A DNA stretch of 64,000 nt from Cyanoderma ruficeps (Eukaryota > Chordata > Aves > Passeriformes > Timaliidae). The DNA lies in contig VZDJ01004378.1 of the NCBI GenBank assembly GCA_008694505.1, positions 10,043,472-10,107,471 on the forward strand, in the 5' to 3' direction. The notes beneath the pieces were generated by a model. It did no database searches and was not told the origin of the DNA. It saw only the letters and a program-made list of their open reading frames with translations. The first letter of the stretch is position 1; every line of letters starts with the position of its first letter. This document shows positions 1 through 14,069 of the stretch, piece by piece. The position numbers and the translations under genes were made by a program.

Positions 1-3000
1 TCACCTTTCCACCCCCTCTTTTCTTGAACTGAAAGTGCTTGGAAATTGATCTGTGCTTTTGCATGAGAGATAGCTGAATTAACAACATGATTTTATAACT
101 TTTACACAATTCTTTATCTTAACGTAGTTTATGAATTGTCGGACTTGTGTGAAATGCAGTAGGGCTGATACTTATTTCATCTATGTTCACTTTTAAGTCC
201 AGTTTACCAGACTAGAGAATGTATAATTAGTGTTAATAGAGATCAGATCCAGTATTTTCAGACACACAGGGCTGGAATGAAATCTACTTTGTCTTCTTCC
301 TCGCTCCAGTGTCTTTGGACAAAGCCCTTCCATCTAATATTACAATCTCTGTTTCCCAAGTTCAGCATTCTCCTCTATTTGATGTATTATAACCACTAGA
401 AAGCAAGGGCTTAGTATGCAATTCACCTTTGCCAGCCAAAAAGAAGTAAATATGTTCTCAGTATTTAAACAGTTTATTGTAGTAGAATTAGATGCTAAAT
501 TTTTGGATTTAAACTTTTTCATATAATCTGAAGAATGTCTCTTCTCCCCAGCCAGGAATGTTTAAACACTTGAACTCTTACAGAAACCACCTTTCATATC
601 TGATATGCTTTTCTTTCCCCAGATTACACTTTTCTTATCACATCTCTATTTCTCTTATTATCTGGTTTGTGTGGGGGGTACTTGGATGTCCAGGCAGCAA
701 GTTACTATATATGCAAATACTCTGTAACTGTCTTCATGCAGCTTTCTAGAGGAGATTATAAATCCCCTGCACACTCTGAAGCAATCTCAAATTGCCTTGT
801 TTTAACCCTGGGGTAAGAGCTTCTGTGCATACAGCAGACTGTTACCCTTATTTTCCTGGGAGTTAGTGGTACCTCACTGGAAAATCCAAAATATTCAGAA
901 GTTTTATCTCTGCTGAAATATCCAACATGAATTGGAAGAAATACATATGCATAAATGCATTTTAGAATAGAATCCTAAATGCAGTCATAGTCTTTCTTAA
1001 AATACCTTTTTATTAAAATATATTAATATTGGTAACTGTTCTTACAGTTCATATCATAAATATGGGAATAGTAGATTTGTGTTAAGCATCTTTATTCTGA
1101 AAATGCACTGCAAATGTAATTTTCAGTTCCTTGGTCAGTAGTATATATGTAGTGTATATGGAAAATCTTGCTCTTTTCTGTATGTACACTGTCTAACAGA
1201 TTGAACTGCCTTTGAACTACATGAATAAATGAAGCATAACATTGTTAGACATTTTTGATAGTACTGTGAATTTTGAAAAGTGCATCAGCACAGTGTGCAT
1301 TAAGTGTAAATAACAATTTATGCCAAAGGCTTCAAAATTGTAATATAGTGTCAGAAAGACAGTCTTTTAAGAATTTTTTCATTGTTTGGGAACTTTCATT
1401 AATCCCCTTAATCTGTATTCTGAACATAAACTGTGCTAGTTTCTTACTAGTTTATATATAACCTGCCTCTGAAGTGTTGATATTTCTAAACAATTCCAAG
1501 AACAGAGGTATCTAAAAAATATACGTGAAAATTCAGACTAAGTACAGTATTTATTTCCTAGATTTGAAGTTTGGGACTCTTTAAGAATTATATGGAGACC
1601 AGGTTCTGTATTAGCTTTTCAATCAGTTGAAAATTTAAATCTGAATGAGAAACACTCTGGCAGTTCAGCTGACTGAAGACTCTTCAAATGTGTGAAAATA
1701 TTTATTTTGATAATGGAAATTATTGGATTTTTTTAGGGTCATCCTGCATATTCATGGTGTATGTTATCTAGCTTTTTTTGGAGTCAGGGTCCTGTCACAC
1801 ACTGTATTAAGTAGCTGAATGAGAGTTACGTGTAGGGTTGGGATGAATTCTTAAATTTTTATGTATGACTCTAGATGTCTGTGGTGGAGTCATGGCTGAA
1901 CTTAACTGTTGCCTTTGACTGGTTTTCTGTAACTGTGGAGTTACATATTGTGTAACAATATGCATGCAAGTGTATTTGTGTACACACCCACATGTGCTTT
2001 CACTGGAAACCTTGCAGTCTGATTTCCTGTACTGGGCACTCTCAGTGTAGTGTGTTCATTTTTTGAATGAGGTAATAAATTAGTTTTACAATTTTTCTGA
2101 TGTCATTGTTTAGAAAGAGGTTTCTAGGTGCCTGAATACTTACTTGTGCTGCAGGTGAGCCGATGACTTGGTTTGTTGAATTTCTGCAAAAAGCCATCAG
2201 TTGTTGCAAACAGCAATATTTACATTCAGGTCAATCATGCCATGCTATCTGGTTCCGCTCTGTCAAGTAGGAAAAAACAGTGCAGCTGTTGGATGAGGGG
2301 AGTAGGATTAATATTCTTTGTGGTTCAAAAGAGGAACACATTAACATTCAAAGGGATTTAATCCCTGTAACATGCTTCTCCAGGAGCCCTGCAAGTCAAG
2401 AGACCAAGTAATGATGTTACATTACAGACGCGGTATTGCCACATGTCAGTACCTTTATTTTAAAATGGTTTTGAAGCACTGAAGGCTCTTAACCTCTCCC
2501 CAGTCTTGCTGCAGCCAGTGACTTTTTTTTCCCCTCTACTTCCCACAGTGGGGTGTTATTTCTTATATCTATTATTTTTCTTTTCTTTTTCTTTTTTTTT
2601 TCCCCCAGTGGTGTGAGAAACATTTGAGGTGCTCAGTAATGTCACTTCAGTAGACAGTAAAGTATGGTGGGGAAATTAATAATTGAATTAATTAAAACAG
2701 CAATTTAAAATGTAAAAAAATCATTATGCACTTAATAGCTTTTACAGTCAAAACTAAATTTGTCCCACAGGATTAATTCAAAGGGCAGCAGGGATTGTGT
2801 ATGTGATGGTGGTAAATTCAACAAAGCCACTGATTTTTCTCAAATAAAATATACCCAATTTAATACAAAGGACTTGATCACCTCTTTCTTGACGGCTCCC
2901 CATGATTCCATTGTTGCATTGCAGTTCCATTTATTGCAGTGCTGATATTAATGTATTAGATTGTTCAAATAATTGTGTTTTCTTTGAGCAAGATCAGATA

Positions 3001-6000
3001 GTAAAGCAGTTAAATTGGCAGCTAGTCTGTTAGTGGAGTTTTAATAATGCAAGTCTAACAGGATGTGTGATGAGAATACAATCTGAAAATAAAAAAATGT
3101 ATATAGTACAATAGTATGATATACCTAAAATTTCAAGTTACAATTTCATTGGAAAAAGAAAATTCATGGTTTCTACATATTTTTCAAATTGCCCTTTCCT
3201 TTTATGAGGTAATAAAACTGTAAAGGCAATTCATCTTTGTAGGTTGTTACAGGAGAGGCCTTCAAAAGTGATTCACTTAGTGCATCCTACCCTAATTGGT
3301 TTTACATGGTAGCTTTTAAAATTAGATTCAAGGGTGCTTCCCAGGCTCTAAGAAGACATAGAATATAGGTCACATTGAAGTTGTTCTCATTCTTAGGATA
3401 TGCCACGGTGATCAGTATGCGCCCGAGCTTATGCAGACTGTGGTTTAATAGGTGTATCTTGTTCTCACAATGATAGAAACAACTCTTTCTTTGTTTCTCT
3501 GTCTACTTGTTGCCATACACATTTGCCTACAGCCCTCAAGGCAGTGTTGCTTACTGTTTAAGGAAAAGGGAATTTACTGGAACATGTAAGCTACATGGAT
3601 ATGTGCATTTGTTTCTGTCTTATGGATTCTATAGGTTTGGATAGCAGCTCTGAAGGTGGACGTGCACTGGTGCAGTTTACCAGCCTTTGTGAAATTGCTG
3701 TGGTTACTATACCAGTATTTTGCAGAGCAGACTTCTTGAAAGATTCCCTGCAGGGGCTTGCTAAGTGACCTGTTATTGGCAGATTTGCTTAGTATAATGA
3801 AATTTGAGTGTGTCTGTTTAGGCATTTAACTTGGAAGCATTCTAATTTTTATCTCCGTTGTTTCAGAGTGATGTTTTCCTAATGTAATCTTCAGAGCGTT
3901 TATTTAAAAGAAGAAACAAAACCTTGCTTTCAAATAAGCTGTATTCATTTAACTCTTTTTTTTTTTTGCTTAGACTTCTGTGTTCATGTGTCTTCAGTGA
4001 CACTGTTGACCAGCTAATATTTGCTATAAAATAAATCTTGTAAAATCAGAGGAGGCTGCGTAGAGTGGAAAATTATGATCTGAGTTATCTACTGAGATTC
4101 AATAATGTCTGTACACACAATCTAGGTTCTGCACTCACGTTCTGATGTTGCAGCCACCATTTCTTAGATCAAAAAGAAAAATTTTCAATTCTTAATAGCT
4201 TATAGTTTTTATTTTCCTAGGTTGTGTATTTGTCCAACACTGACTTAAATGGGGCCATGTTTCCAAAGAAAATAGCCTTGTGATATTCATTGCAAATAAA
4301 AGCCCAAGGATGCAGAGAGACTATTGATAAACTTTTACCTCTTCCCTCAAGGAAAGCTTGATTTTGATCTATAGCAGTCTGGTGCTTAATGGGGAAAATC
4401 ATTTCATGTTTTGTCAACTACCATCAAGAATTTTCTTTCTCTGTAGTTTAGGAAACTGCCCTCTTGCCATGGATGCAAGGGATAGGAATAATTTTCACCA
4501 TGCATACAAATGTGCATAAAGTTCAGTACCCAGCACATTCCCATTCATTGAATACGAAACACTGTCTAAGCCCTATTTCCTGTACTGAGCTGCTCTTCCA
4601 ATATGAGGATTAATCCATGGTGTTAATTTTGCAAATCTGAAATAATTTGGCAACCTCTTGAAAGTTTTTTTTGCATTTCAATGTTTCTTTTACTTGGGGT
4701 ATATTTACGATGTTATTTTTAATAGCAGATAGATGTAGATTTAGAGTTTTGCTTACAGAATTTAATTATTTCAGCTGCCATTTCCATAGTAAAGAAAAAA
4801 TCAGGGAGTACATAAAAAATTTCCCTCAGGTCAAATTTAGTCCTCTGTCATGGTCACCACAACAGCATCATAGACTGTAATAGATGAATATGTAAAGCTG
4901 TGTTTGCTAGTCTTGTAGAAGGTTATTTCAATAAGGTATTTCTTCATTTTTCTCACGGCCAGAAAATTTCACATTTTCACTCTTAAGTCTGTTCCTAGCT
5001 AATGGGTACAAATTCTTCTTGTGCCAGTACTGTACTCTAGTTTACTTAACTTTTCTTCTTGTAGTATTTACCCTTCTGATGCTATAGCAACACTCATATC
5101 TTTTTTTCTTATTTTCTTAGTCTAAATATTCCAGCTGTCTCAGTTTTGCAAAACAGACTCTGTTCTCTTGGTCATCCTAATGGTGTTCCACTGCACCTAC
5201 TGCATTTTGAGTCATTTTCTTGAAATTGGAATATTCAGCGTTTTTGGCATGATGCAGGACACTTTGTGCATTGTTGAATGATATACCAGAATCAAAATTA
5301 GCACTTTTAAATCAGAAACAAAATTCAGAGGAGGTTAACTTGGGCAGGCTGGAACGTGGTATTCCACATGTTACCTTAACAGTATGATGTGTTTCCTTTT
5401 TCAGAGGAAGATACAGCTTAGAGTTCTAACACTTGCCTTTCCAACTGCAACATTATATGTTGGTGGTTTAAATCATTGTGTGATAGTTCTCTACTCGGTT
5501 TTCTTGTGATGGTTCTGATACCAGCTGTATTTTGTCATCTAGCCATGTACATCTTCATTTAGGGGACTTGCGGAAGTTTTCTTTCAGTTCTTTCTCTCCC
5601 ATCCACCTGTCTCCACTGTGAATACAGATAGGTACTAGGTAGCTCATGTCCAAATCCTGAACCCTTCACAGCAATTATCTTTAATAACAAATTTACTTCA
5701 TCTCATACATTTTGTTCATTTTAAGATCAAATCCTTTAGCTGCAAACATACTTTATTTCAGTTACAGTTAAATGAGCTCTAATGTTTGAGTCAAAATGTA
5801 AAGAATAAAATTGTCTTAAGAAATGTAGGTAGCTTGCATAGTTCTTAAAATGAAGGGGTTTAATTGGCAATCCAATTTTAGCTTGAAATTGCAGTATGAA
5901 AGATAAAAATAAATTTGTGAAGTCTGTAATACATTTAGTTTGGAAAATTGACTGTAGAGTTAGCTTACAGCATTGGCCAACATGTTTTAAGTAGCATTTA

Positions 6001-6550
6001 TAAATTATGTGTCCAATAATGAGCCACCTACATTCCATATGGGTCACTACTAGTCTTTCTGATTTTTCTCAATGCATTTTGAAGTTCCTAACATTTTACT
6101 ATTGTTTAAAAAGCTAGCAGCTAAAAATGTAGACCAATTAATTAAGAAAACTAATATCAATAAGTAATAGCAATAACAGTGATCAAGTTACTGATGTAAA
6201 AATGTTTTGAGTCTGACTAAGTATTTCCATTGTTATCTTGGTAAATAAAATTTAAAGAATTCTGAAATTTTGAATATTTAACATGGTCACATTTCACAAA
6301 GATTAGGATATCTCCATGTCTTGGATTCCTTGCTCACTTTTAGAGGTTTTATATTGATGTAATTGCTTTCTGCAGCTCCTAGAGCTTTCTCCTTAGTCCA
6401 GTATATTCTGCCATAGCAAATAGAGTATTTATTTACATGCTTCCTAAGTTGTGTGTTGTCAGCAAGGACAAAACTGCTAGACTTGAGTATGCTGGCGTCA
6501 TCTGACTACAGAAGGATTTTGTTCAGACCCAGGGGTTGAGGATTTTTGTT

Positions 6551-6598
6551 GGTTGATTGCTTTATTATTGGTGTGGTTGATTGCTTTATTATTGGTGT
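6551..6598. repeat. Perfect 24-bp tandem duplication
   Basis: A 24-base unit beginning ggttgattgc and ending ttggtgt occurs twice head to tail without a mismatch (6551-6574 and 6575-6598). It sits in a PNPLA8 intron. The perfect identity suggests a recent slippage event or a polymorphic two-copy minisatellite. Confidence 0.9.
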
Positions 6599-7376
6599 TT
6601 TTAACTGTACTGTTGAACCTTGCCTGTGCTTCACAGGCATCGTAAGAGAGCCTGAGTTTGGGTCTGTGTCTGGGGTCAGTGTAGGTTCAGCCATGGGCCC
6701 ATTTTTTTCTTAGATTACACACTGTGATCTTTGCTTATAATATTACAGGCAATTCATCATTTGGGAAACATGGTTAAAATACATACTGTTTTTGTGTCGT
6801 GTGCTGTTGTTAGCTGCAGAATTAATGTAATTAGATCTGTCATGCACAACTTATGTTTTTAATGAAGTATCTGACAATATATTTTATTGCCCAACAATTC
6901 TTTCTTTTATGATGTCTAATAATATTTAGCAAACTTCCTCAGTACCCTGTAAGCATACATTTTCTGTATCTGACATAAACCCATAAATTCTGGATGTCTC
7001 CAGAGCAGCTGGTCATTTTCTGTGAATTAATGACTCACTAGGATGAGTTAATAATTCAAGATAATCACCTAGGAGTCTACGTCAGCCAGGCATTCGTTCT
7101 GAAGAATGTAAAATACATTATTAAATGTTTTGCACATAAGAGCAATAGTATTGACAGTTCTCGGAAGCGCTGATCGTGACATTTGGGTGTATGCCAATTG
7201 TATTATGGTGCTGCTAGTGTTTAGGGGGAAAATGATAAATACTGCATGGGAAAACAGTTGAATTGAAAAAGAGGCTTCCCAGTAAACTTTCAAACGTTAC
7301 TAGATTTTTTTTTTTTTTTACTTTGTCATGCGATCTCAATATAAAGTCTCTAACTGGTGCGGCAGAAGTACAAATA

Positions 7377-7433
7377 TAGGTAACATAAGACATGTAGGTA
7401 ATATAAGAAAATACAGGTAATAGAAGAAAATAG
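7377..7433. repeat. Imperfect ~18-21 bp tandem repeat, three copies
   Basis: Three adjacent imperfect copies share the core ggtaa(c/t)ataagaa and start at 7377, 7395 and 7416. It is intronic with no apparent coding role. Confidence 0.7.
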
Positions 7434-10400
7434 AATTTCTTTAATTGTAAAAGAATGCAGTAGTGGAAATTTAATATTGGTGTAATTCAATAATATAAAT
7501 ACAAATGCATTTAATTTTCATATTAATTAACTGTACAAATGTTTTCTCTAGAATCTTTCCCAATGCCATTTCAAGGGAAATTCCTTTTCACTGCATGCTT
7601 TAGAGCTATGACAAGTAACTTAAGTGTTTATTTTTCTAGTGTTTAAAGAGAAATCATAAGTTTGAGACAGCATCTCAAAATAATAAGCACAAGGTGTTTA
7701 TTTCAGGAATCTAAAGGAGCATTCCGCCTCTCTCTAAAAAGGAGAATTGGTTCTTTCTGTAGTTACAAATTTGGTGTATAGGAGGATTGCATTTATATCT
7801 GTCAGCAATTAGGGCCTCTGTTGGAAATCAGCATAGTGTATATTATAATTGTATGTAGTTGACCCAGTAGTCTCCTTCTTTGCATGATTATAAAGCAAGG
7901 GTGAATCTTCCCAAATAAATTGGATGAAATATTTGTAGAAGGAGACAACTGTAGGTCATAGTATGCTTTATAAAAAATGACTGAAGTTATTTAAAAAATT
8001 TTCTCACTCAAACAGCAAAGTGGAACACACCATTAGAATGAAGCTAAAACAAATTGTTCTTGGTCACTACACATTTTAGGCAGAGATTTGTTAGAAATAT
8101 TGGCACCACCATCCATTGCTTAGCAAGATAAAAAGAGAACAGTTCTGCTTCTGTCCTGTTTCATGTTTATAAGTCTTTATATATTTTGCCAAATAGTTTC
8201 TTAAGGAAAATAAAGATTTCCTGTCTTACTGGGAGCTCCTCTTCATCAGTTTCATCCTCAGTAGCACTGTGATCAGTCTGACTGATTACTCCCAAGAGGA
8301 GAGCCATAATTCATGTATATTTCAAACATATTTGTATACATGTAACAGAACAGCATAATCATATAATCTTTGTATTGAAAAGGGTGTTTGTGCTGAATGC
8401 TATAGCGGGCTAGTTTATTGTACAGTTAAGCCTGAAGGCGTAGGTTTCTTTTTCACAAGGCATATGTAAAAAACATTTTTATATAACATTTTTACCCCAG
8501 TGATGCTTCATGGAGCAAGCCTTAATGCTTAGGATACATGTAGTGACATTTTCATAACAACACTGGATGCCCAGAGCAGTGAGAGGACTAAGCTGGCATG
8601 TGAATCTTGAAGTTAGCTGTCTTGATAGACCTTACTACCTTAGGTAGTGAAAGAATTCTCCCCTTTTCCATTCCTGTCTTCTACTCTGAGGATATTTGCT
8701 GCTACATACATAAATGTATTGAGATGGTTTTATAGAATGATTTGGCAAGGCATACCCATTTACTTATGGAAAATAGAGTATGTGTTTTTAAGGTAGTTAT
8801 TTTAATTTTTCTAAGAAGTAACCCCTTATTACTATGCAGCAACTCAAACTCCTTATTTGCAGCAACTAGGCTTATCCTTAAGCTGCATTTTTATTTTATT
8901 TATGTTGACTTTAAGCACAGAATTTAAAAAATGCTTTTCAGAAGTCCATTCAGAATCTTAGCCAGTCTTGTCCTGTGATAGTTTTGTACTGATTCTGTCT
9001 CTGCTTTTTCACAAGGACAATGAAAGTAAACAACAGAGCAAGTCTGTAAGAGTGAACTAAAATGCAAAGCATGTCTGCATAGGCAGTGAGGTGAAGTGGT
9101 TACTATGGAGCCAACAAACTCAGCTTCCAAATATCAGACTTGGCTTTCATGCATTATATATCCTTCATTCAGTACTAGATTATTTTCCTCACAAAGTTTA
9201 GCATCATTTAAACAAAACTGTGCAGCACACAAGGTGTTATAGAGAACAATTACAAAGCGCAACTTGAGTCTGACAGAATTAGGAAACTCAGTGAGAGCCT
9301 GTGAATGTAGAGAATGTTGTTGTGAGAAACAACTGCTCTCCCATGGTAAAGTATGGTATTATTTTTAATTTTAGTATCTTAATTTTAAATAATTTTCAAA
9401 GTATTGACTTTAGGATGTCACTGGTGACTTCATGTGCATTCACCATAATTATTTCAATAGGACAAGATTTTCACAAAGTCCTGTGCTACCAGGTTCCCAA
9501 GTGCTCTGGAACACTTTCGTTGAGACTTCCTATTTTCCTTCTGACTGTAGAATTTGCACCATCTGTTTCACAGCATTTAACCAGGCCTTTCTTTACCTCT
9601 ATAAATGTGCAAGCAGGGTATCTCCATCAGAGTATTTATTGGAGCATTTGTTTATAAAAGGTAAACATTTTTCCTGCTTTAAATAATTTAAGATCTTGAA
9701 GTCAAGTCACAGGGGAGCCTTGCCATGACCGTTTTGTAACTATCAAAACACCGATAGAAAATACTAGCTACAGCTTTATACTCCTTGTTACCTACCAGCA
9801 AGCCCTAAAATTTAATATGGTTACTGTTGCATTAAGGAATTTTTGTGAAAAAATCTGTGTGCAAAAAATTAATTGGCTTCATCTAGGAATAAGATATTAA
9901 ATGAAACAGAACAACTGAATGGTTACCACTTGGAAAGCCTTTGACAAAAGACTGAAAACAATGTCCCAGTCCCTGAGTTCACTGCTTTGTTATCGTTAGC
10001 AAATTCGGGGTTGCGTTATTAAGTTCCATTTTAATATCAACTTATCTGATTACTTCCACTATTTTTAATTTAGAAGTATCTATTTTTTATTTAGAAATTT
10101 TTAGAAAGACTTTTTCCATACTGTTTGCCTGCATGATGACATTGGGAGAGTTATGCCCCCTTTTCTAGTATCTCCTTGTATTAACATTCCTACTCCAGCA
10201 CTTTGTGTTTGGTGGCCTGCCAGCAAATTAAGTTGACTCAAGTGTAGAATGGTTTTGCAAAGTTCAGCAGATGAAGCAGTCTGGCACTTGCCACTGCACT
10301 GAGTGTAGCATCAGAGAAGGGATGGGGTGACTCATATGTTTGGGAAGCGAAAAAGAGAGTTTGCAATTGGATTGAGATCTAGCTAAATGGGAAGAGAGGG

Positions 10401-10594
10401 TGAAATGTAGGGAAGGCCAGATAATCCAAGAATGGGAGTACAGAAGGAAAAAGGTATCTGCCCTAGCTGTTTGCTCAACACTGAGTCCTGAGTCAAAACT
10501 TGGGCCAATTGCACATGTTGTGGGTATAGGTCAACAGTTTAGTCATTTGTAGAGTTCCTGTAAGTTACCCTTTCTGTTAAAGATTGCAAGGTGT

Positions 10595-10850
10595 GAGTCA
10601 CAGACTCACTTACATTGAAAAAACTTACAAAATACAGCCATTAACATAATACTTCCCAATCCACCAGTAAACCATGTCCCTGAGCACCACATCTGAATGT
10701 CTTATAAATACTTCCAGGGATGGTGACTCCACCACTTATCTCTTCAGTATGTTCTAATGTTTTTGGTGAAGACATTTTTCTTAAATGTCCAACTGAAACC
10801 TTTCCTGGCACTACAAATTTTGCATTTTCCACAAGACTGAGACTGGACTT
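10595..10850 (-). mobile_element. CR1 LINE 3' fragment, antisense
   Basis: The left end carries a tcacagactcac stretch like the reverse complement of the CR1 3' terminal repeat. The block at about 10715-10815 reads on the minus strand as the CR1 ORF2 C-terminal region, the segment found after the reverse transcriptase, with stops and changes. The fragment is 5' truncated, as is usual for CR1. Family assignment is from recalled avian consensus, not a database search. Confidence 0.7.
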
Positions 10851-10954
10851 ACAAAATTCAATTTCTAATAAGAATGGATTTTGAAATGTAATTTCATTTT
10901 ACAGCTAAAATTACGTGCATCTGTGATTCATGCAGTATTTCCTTAAATAGAGTA

Positions 10955-11420
10955 GAACCTTAGGAAAATTGCAGGAGGAGAGGCCCTCAGGTGTTTATCT
11001 GGTCCAGCCTGCTGTTCAAAACAGGCTAAACCTCAAAGTTGGGTTGCTCAAGACTTTGCCCAGCTTAGTTTTGAAAGTACCCAAGGATGGAGATGCCATA
11101 GCTTCTCTAGCTCTTATTCGGTACTTCTTGAAAGAACCTGGGTGTTTCTACTTTAGATAGTGAAACACTGTGATTAGCCTCCTCCTTGGCTTCCTCTTTT
11201 TAACGGGGTAAGCAAACCTAGTTCCCTGCATCTATTCCCATGTGTTATGTACTTCAGGCCCCAAACCATCTTAGTGGTTCTTTACTGTGTGTTCAGTTCT
11301 TCAGTGCTTTGTAACTGGGTGTGCAAAGCTGTACAAAGTACCTGTCCCCAGTCGGGCCTTGTGCGTACCGAATAAAAGGGGATAATCACTTTACTTGATC
11401 TATTGGTTTTGCTTTTAGAC
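10955..11420 (-). mobile_element. CR1 LINE fragment, antisense
   Basis: The text resembles the well-known antisense CR1 3' region: a ctggtccagcctgctgttc block, then an aaggatggagatgccatagc block, then a segment around 11340-11410 resembling the ORF2 stretch upstream of the C-terminus. It is diverged and has no intact frame. It may be the continuation of, or a separate insertion from, the element ending near 10850. Confidence 0.65.
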
Positions 11421-14060
11421 CCAGTGTATGTCAATAATGTAGTCATTTATTGAATATTCTTTTCGTATAACCTCTTTTTCTGTGTGCACACAGGCAGTAC
11501 CATTCCACAGGGTTATAGCTAACAATATAGAGGAAAGGAGGGACACAGTGAAGACATTCCATCTGTCAAAAAGGAACTGATAATAGGAACCGAAAAGGTT
11601 CAGGATGCACATAAAGTTAGCAATGCTTTGTAGAATTTGAATTGTAGCTTGAAGCTTATATGTTTAAACTCAATGGTTATAGTATAAGTTAAACCATCAC
11701 TTTATATCAACAAGATTTTTGCACCATTGTATGTGGTATAAAGATCCTTATTTTGTTTGCATTATTTTGTTTTGAGACAAACAGGGATTGATGCTGCATC
11801 TCTGTAGCCACAGATAGATAAATTGGCCTTGTTTACTTTCAGTTGTTCAACTGCATGGAAGTTCAGAGTGGCAAGAAAAGTCATGGCAACTAGCATGGAT
11901 GAGGAGGCTGTTGTTAGTTACCAAGACATTCCGTTCTACTGACAATGATTCAGTATTTATGTTTATTGCATTTTGGTTTATGTATTTTTATAAATATATT
12001 CTAAAAGCTGAATGCTTACAATAAAATATTTTAATTAGTAAATTATAAATCATTTCGATGCATTTATATAGTATTTTATAGCTATAGAATAACTTCAACA
12101 GAATCAGAAAAAAAATTAAGACAGCAGCTTTAGCAGCTCTCCAAAACAAGAATCAGGGAAGTTTCTTCTGATCTCAGTATCTTATGTTCAAAACTATGGA
12201 GTCGATCACTTGGGAATTCTGCTCCTATGTCTCAAGGGCAAGCATGGAGAAGGATATGTCATTATTTCTTAAAATTAATTTTAAAACATCAAGATCTGGC
12301 TTTCATATTTCTGTGTTGCTAGTTCAGTACACTTATTGGGATAAGTTTTTTTCTAGTTTTATGAAGTTAGAGAAATTATTCAGAATCAGAAGGGTTAGTT
12401 TCTGTTCTTTAATTTTCAGAAAGAAAAATTCTTTGTTCACATCTTGTTGTTGGAATGGAAAATTGTTGTTCACATTTCCTTAGAATGCACATAAATGTGA
12501 AATCATAATTAATTTTTAAAATGGTGAAAATACTTTTTCAGAAGAATTTCAGCTTTTGACATAATTAGCTGTATGGCTGCTGGAGCTGCAGATTTAAACA
12601 AATTACTGCAGTATTTCCTTCACTGAGTCCTTAATAGTACAGTTTTAACTAATAGCATTTTTTACTCCTTTAGTAGTTGATCAATGTAAGTAAAAGCAGT
12701 ATGATGAACATCACTTTTTTAACAGAGTAATCTTATTTGAAATATTGATTAGGATGTGGTTATTATCACCCATAATCTCTTTGGAGGAGAAGAAAAAAAT
12801 CAGTTGCCTTTCTTGGTCCAGTTTCTAACTTTCAAAAACTGACTTGTGTCTATTATCTGTATAAATGCTAGAAGCCGTGTCTAAGTTGAAAATCATTAGG
12901 AATTTACTGTCATTACAATAAATCTAAATTGGAGGATGTTTAAATATGGAAATCATTGCACAAAGCTGTTAGTTATCATCACAAACACATTTGGTATGTG
13001 TAGGTATTTTATGTTCCTTTGATCTTTTGTTTGTCAGTATTACAAAAATATTGTAGTATTCTAGTGTTATATACCCTCAAACTTCTGGTAACGCTAATTT
13101 TCCCATGGTGTAGAGTCATGTTTAATTTAATTATATTGACAATATCAGTGGAAATTATTTTGTAAGCATGTTTTTAATCTAGGATTTAAAGAAAGAATTA
13201 AGCACCACAATGATAATTACTAAGATTTTAGATAAAGATTCATGGGGAATTACATAGAGGACAAAAACATCCTTGTATTTAGTTCTCTAGACTAAACATG
13301 ACCAAAGGATAATGGGCACTGAAGAGACCATTCATGTTAGCAGTGTATTTAGTGTTTTGAGCAAGGCGGATGGTATCCAGAAAGGGATAAAAGAGCTTTT
13401 TGTAGGTTGAAATGAAAGGTTAATTAAAAGAAAGCAAACTTTAAAAAACTAAGCTCAGTAATCCTGTTTTTACTTATCTAGCACAGCTGTAGTTACAAGG
13501 GGTTTCTGTAAAATGTTTTTCATCTCTAAAATCTTTTTCATTCTAAGCTATTCCTGGGTAGAGTTGATTTTCCTTATTCTAGTAATAAGATGGTCAGATA
13601 TTGGATATATCAGGAAACTTTAAAATACAGTGAGTGCTTACATTATACCTATTCTAGTAAATACTCTGTTTCTTTGATATTTTACTTGTTTGCATAGATT
13701 CTGAATGGATATAGCTATCTTCATCTCTGCTATTGATGATGTTCTCAAGCTTAAGTTTTGCCTTAATAACTGCTGGGTTTTAAGGCATTCCCAATTAAAA
13801 AAAAAAAAGCTCTGTTTAATTCAAATTCTAAGTTAATCTATTTTTAGTTGGAGTGAAGGTCATTTTACTAATAGGAAGTGCTGAATATACTTCTTGAGAT
13901 TCAATGGGTCAAAATCTCATTGTTTGAATGCTTCTCAGGATTACTGTCATTCACACTGATTCTTATTAGTTCTGAAGTATTTTATCCCAGCCTCATCAGC
14001 TGCACTTTTAACATGTAGCTAGCAAAAGTTGTCTCTCCTCAATTCCAGAGTAGCATTTGT
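11421..14060 (+). other. PNPLA8 intron, middle part: no gene recognised
   Basis: This is AT-rich intronic sequence. The segment 11960-12110 is especially AT-rich. The longest open frame, 12184-12483 on the + strand, encodes 99 residues with no recognisable motif and is probably chance. Confidence 0.55.
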
Positions 14061-14069
14061 TCCTAGTAG

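Larger units (their letters stand above)
1..10594 (+). other. PNPLA8 intron, left part: no gene recognised
   Basis: This is AT-rich intronic sequence with only short chance open frames on both strands (under 120 codons, no recognisable domain). I looked for the preceding PNPLA8 exon, which should encode the conserved segment ending just before the DGG motif, and did not find it. Small tandem duplications at 6551 and 7377 are listed separately. Poly-T or pyrimidine tracts occur near 2575-2606 and 3955-3967. Confidence 0.6.
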
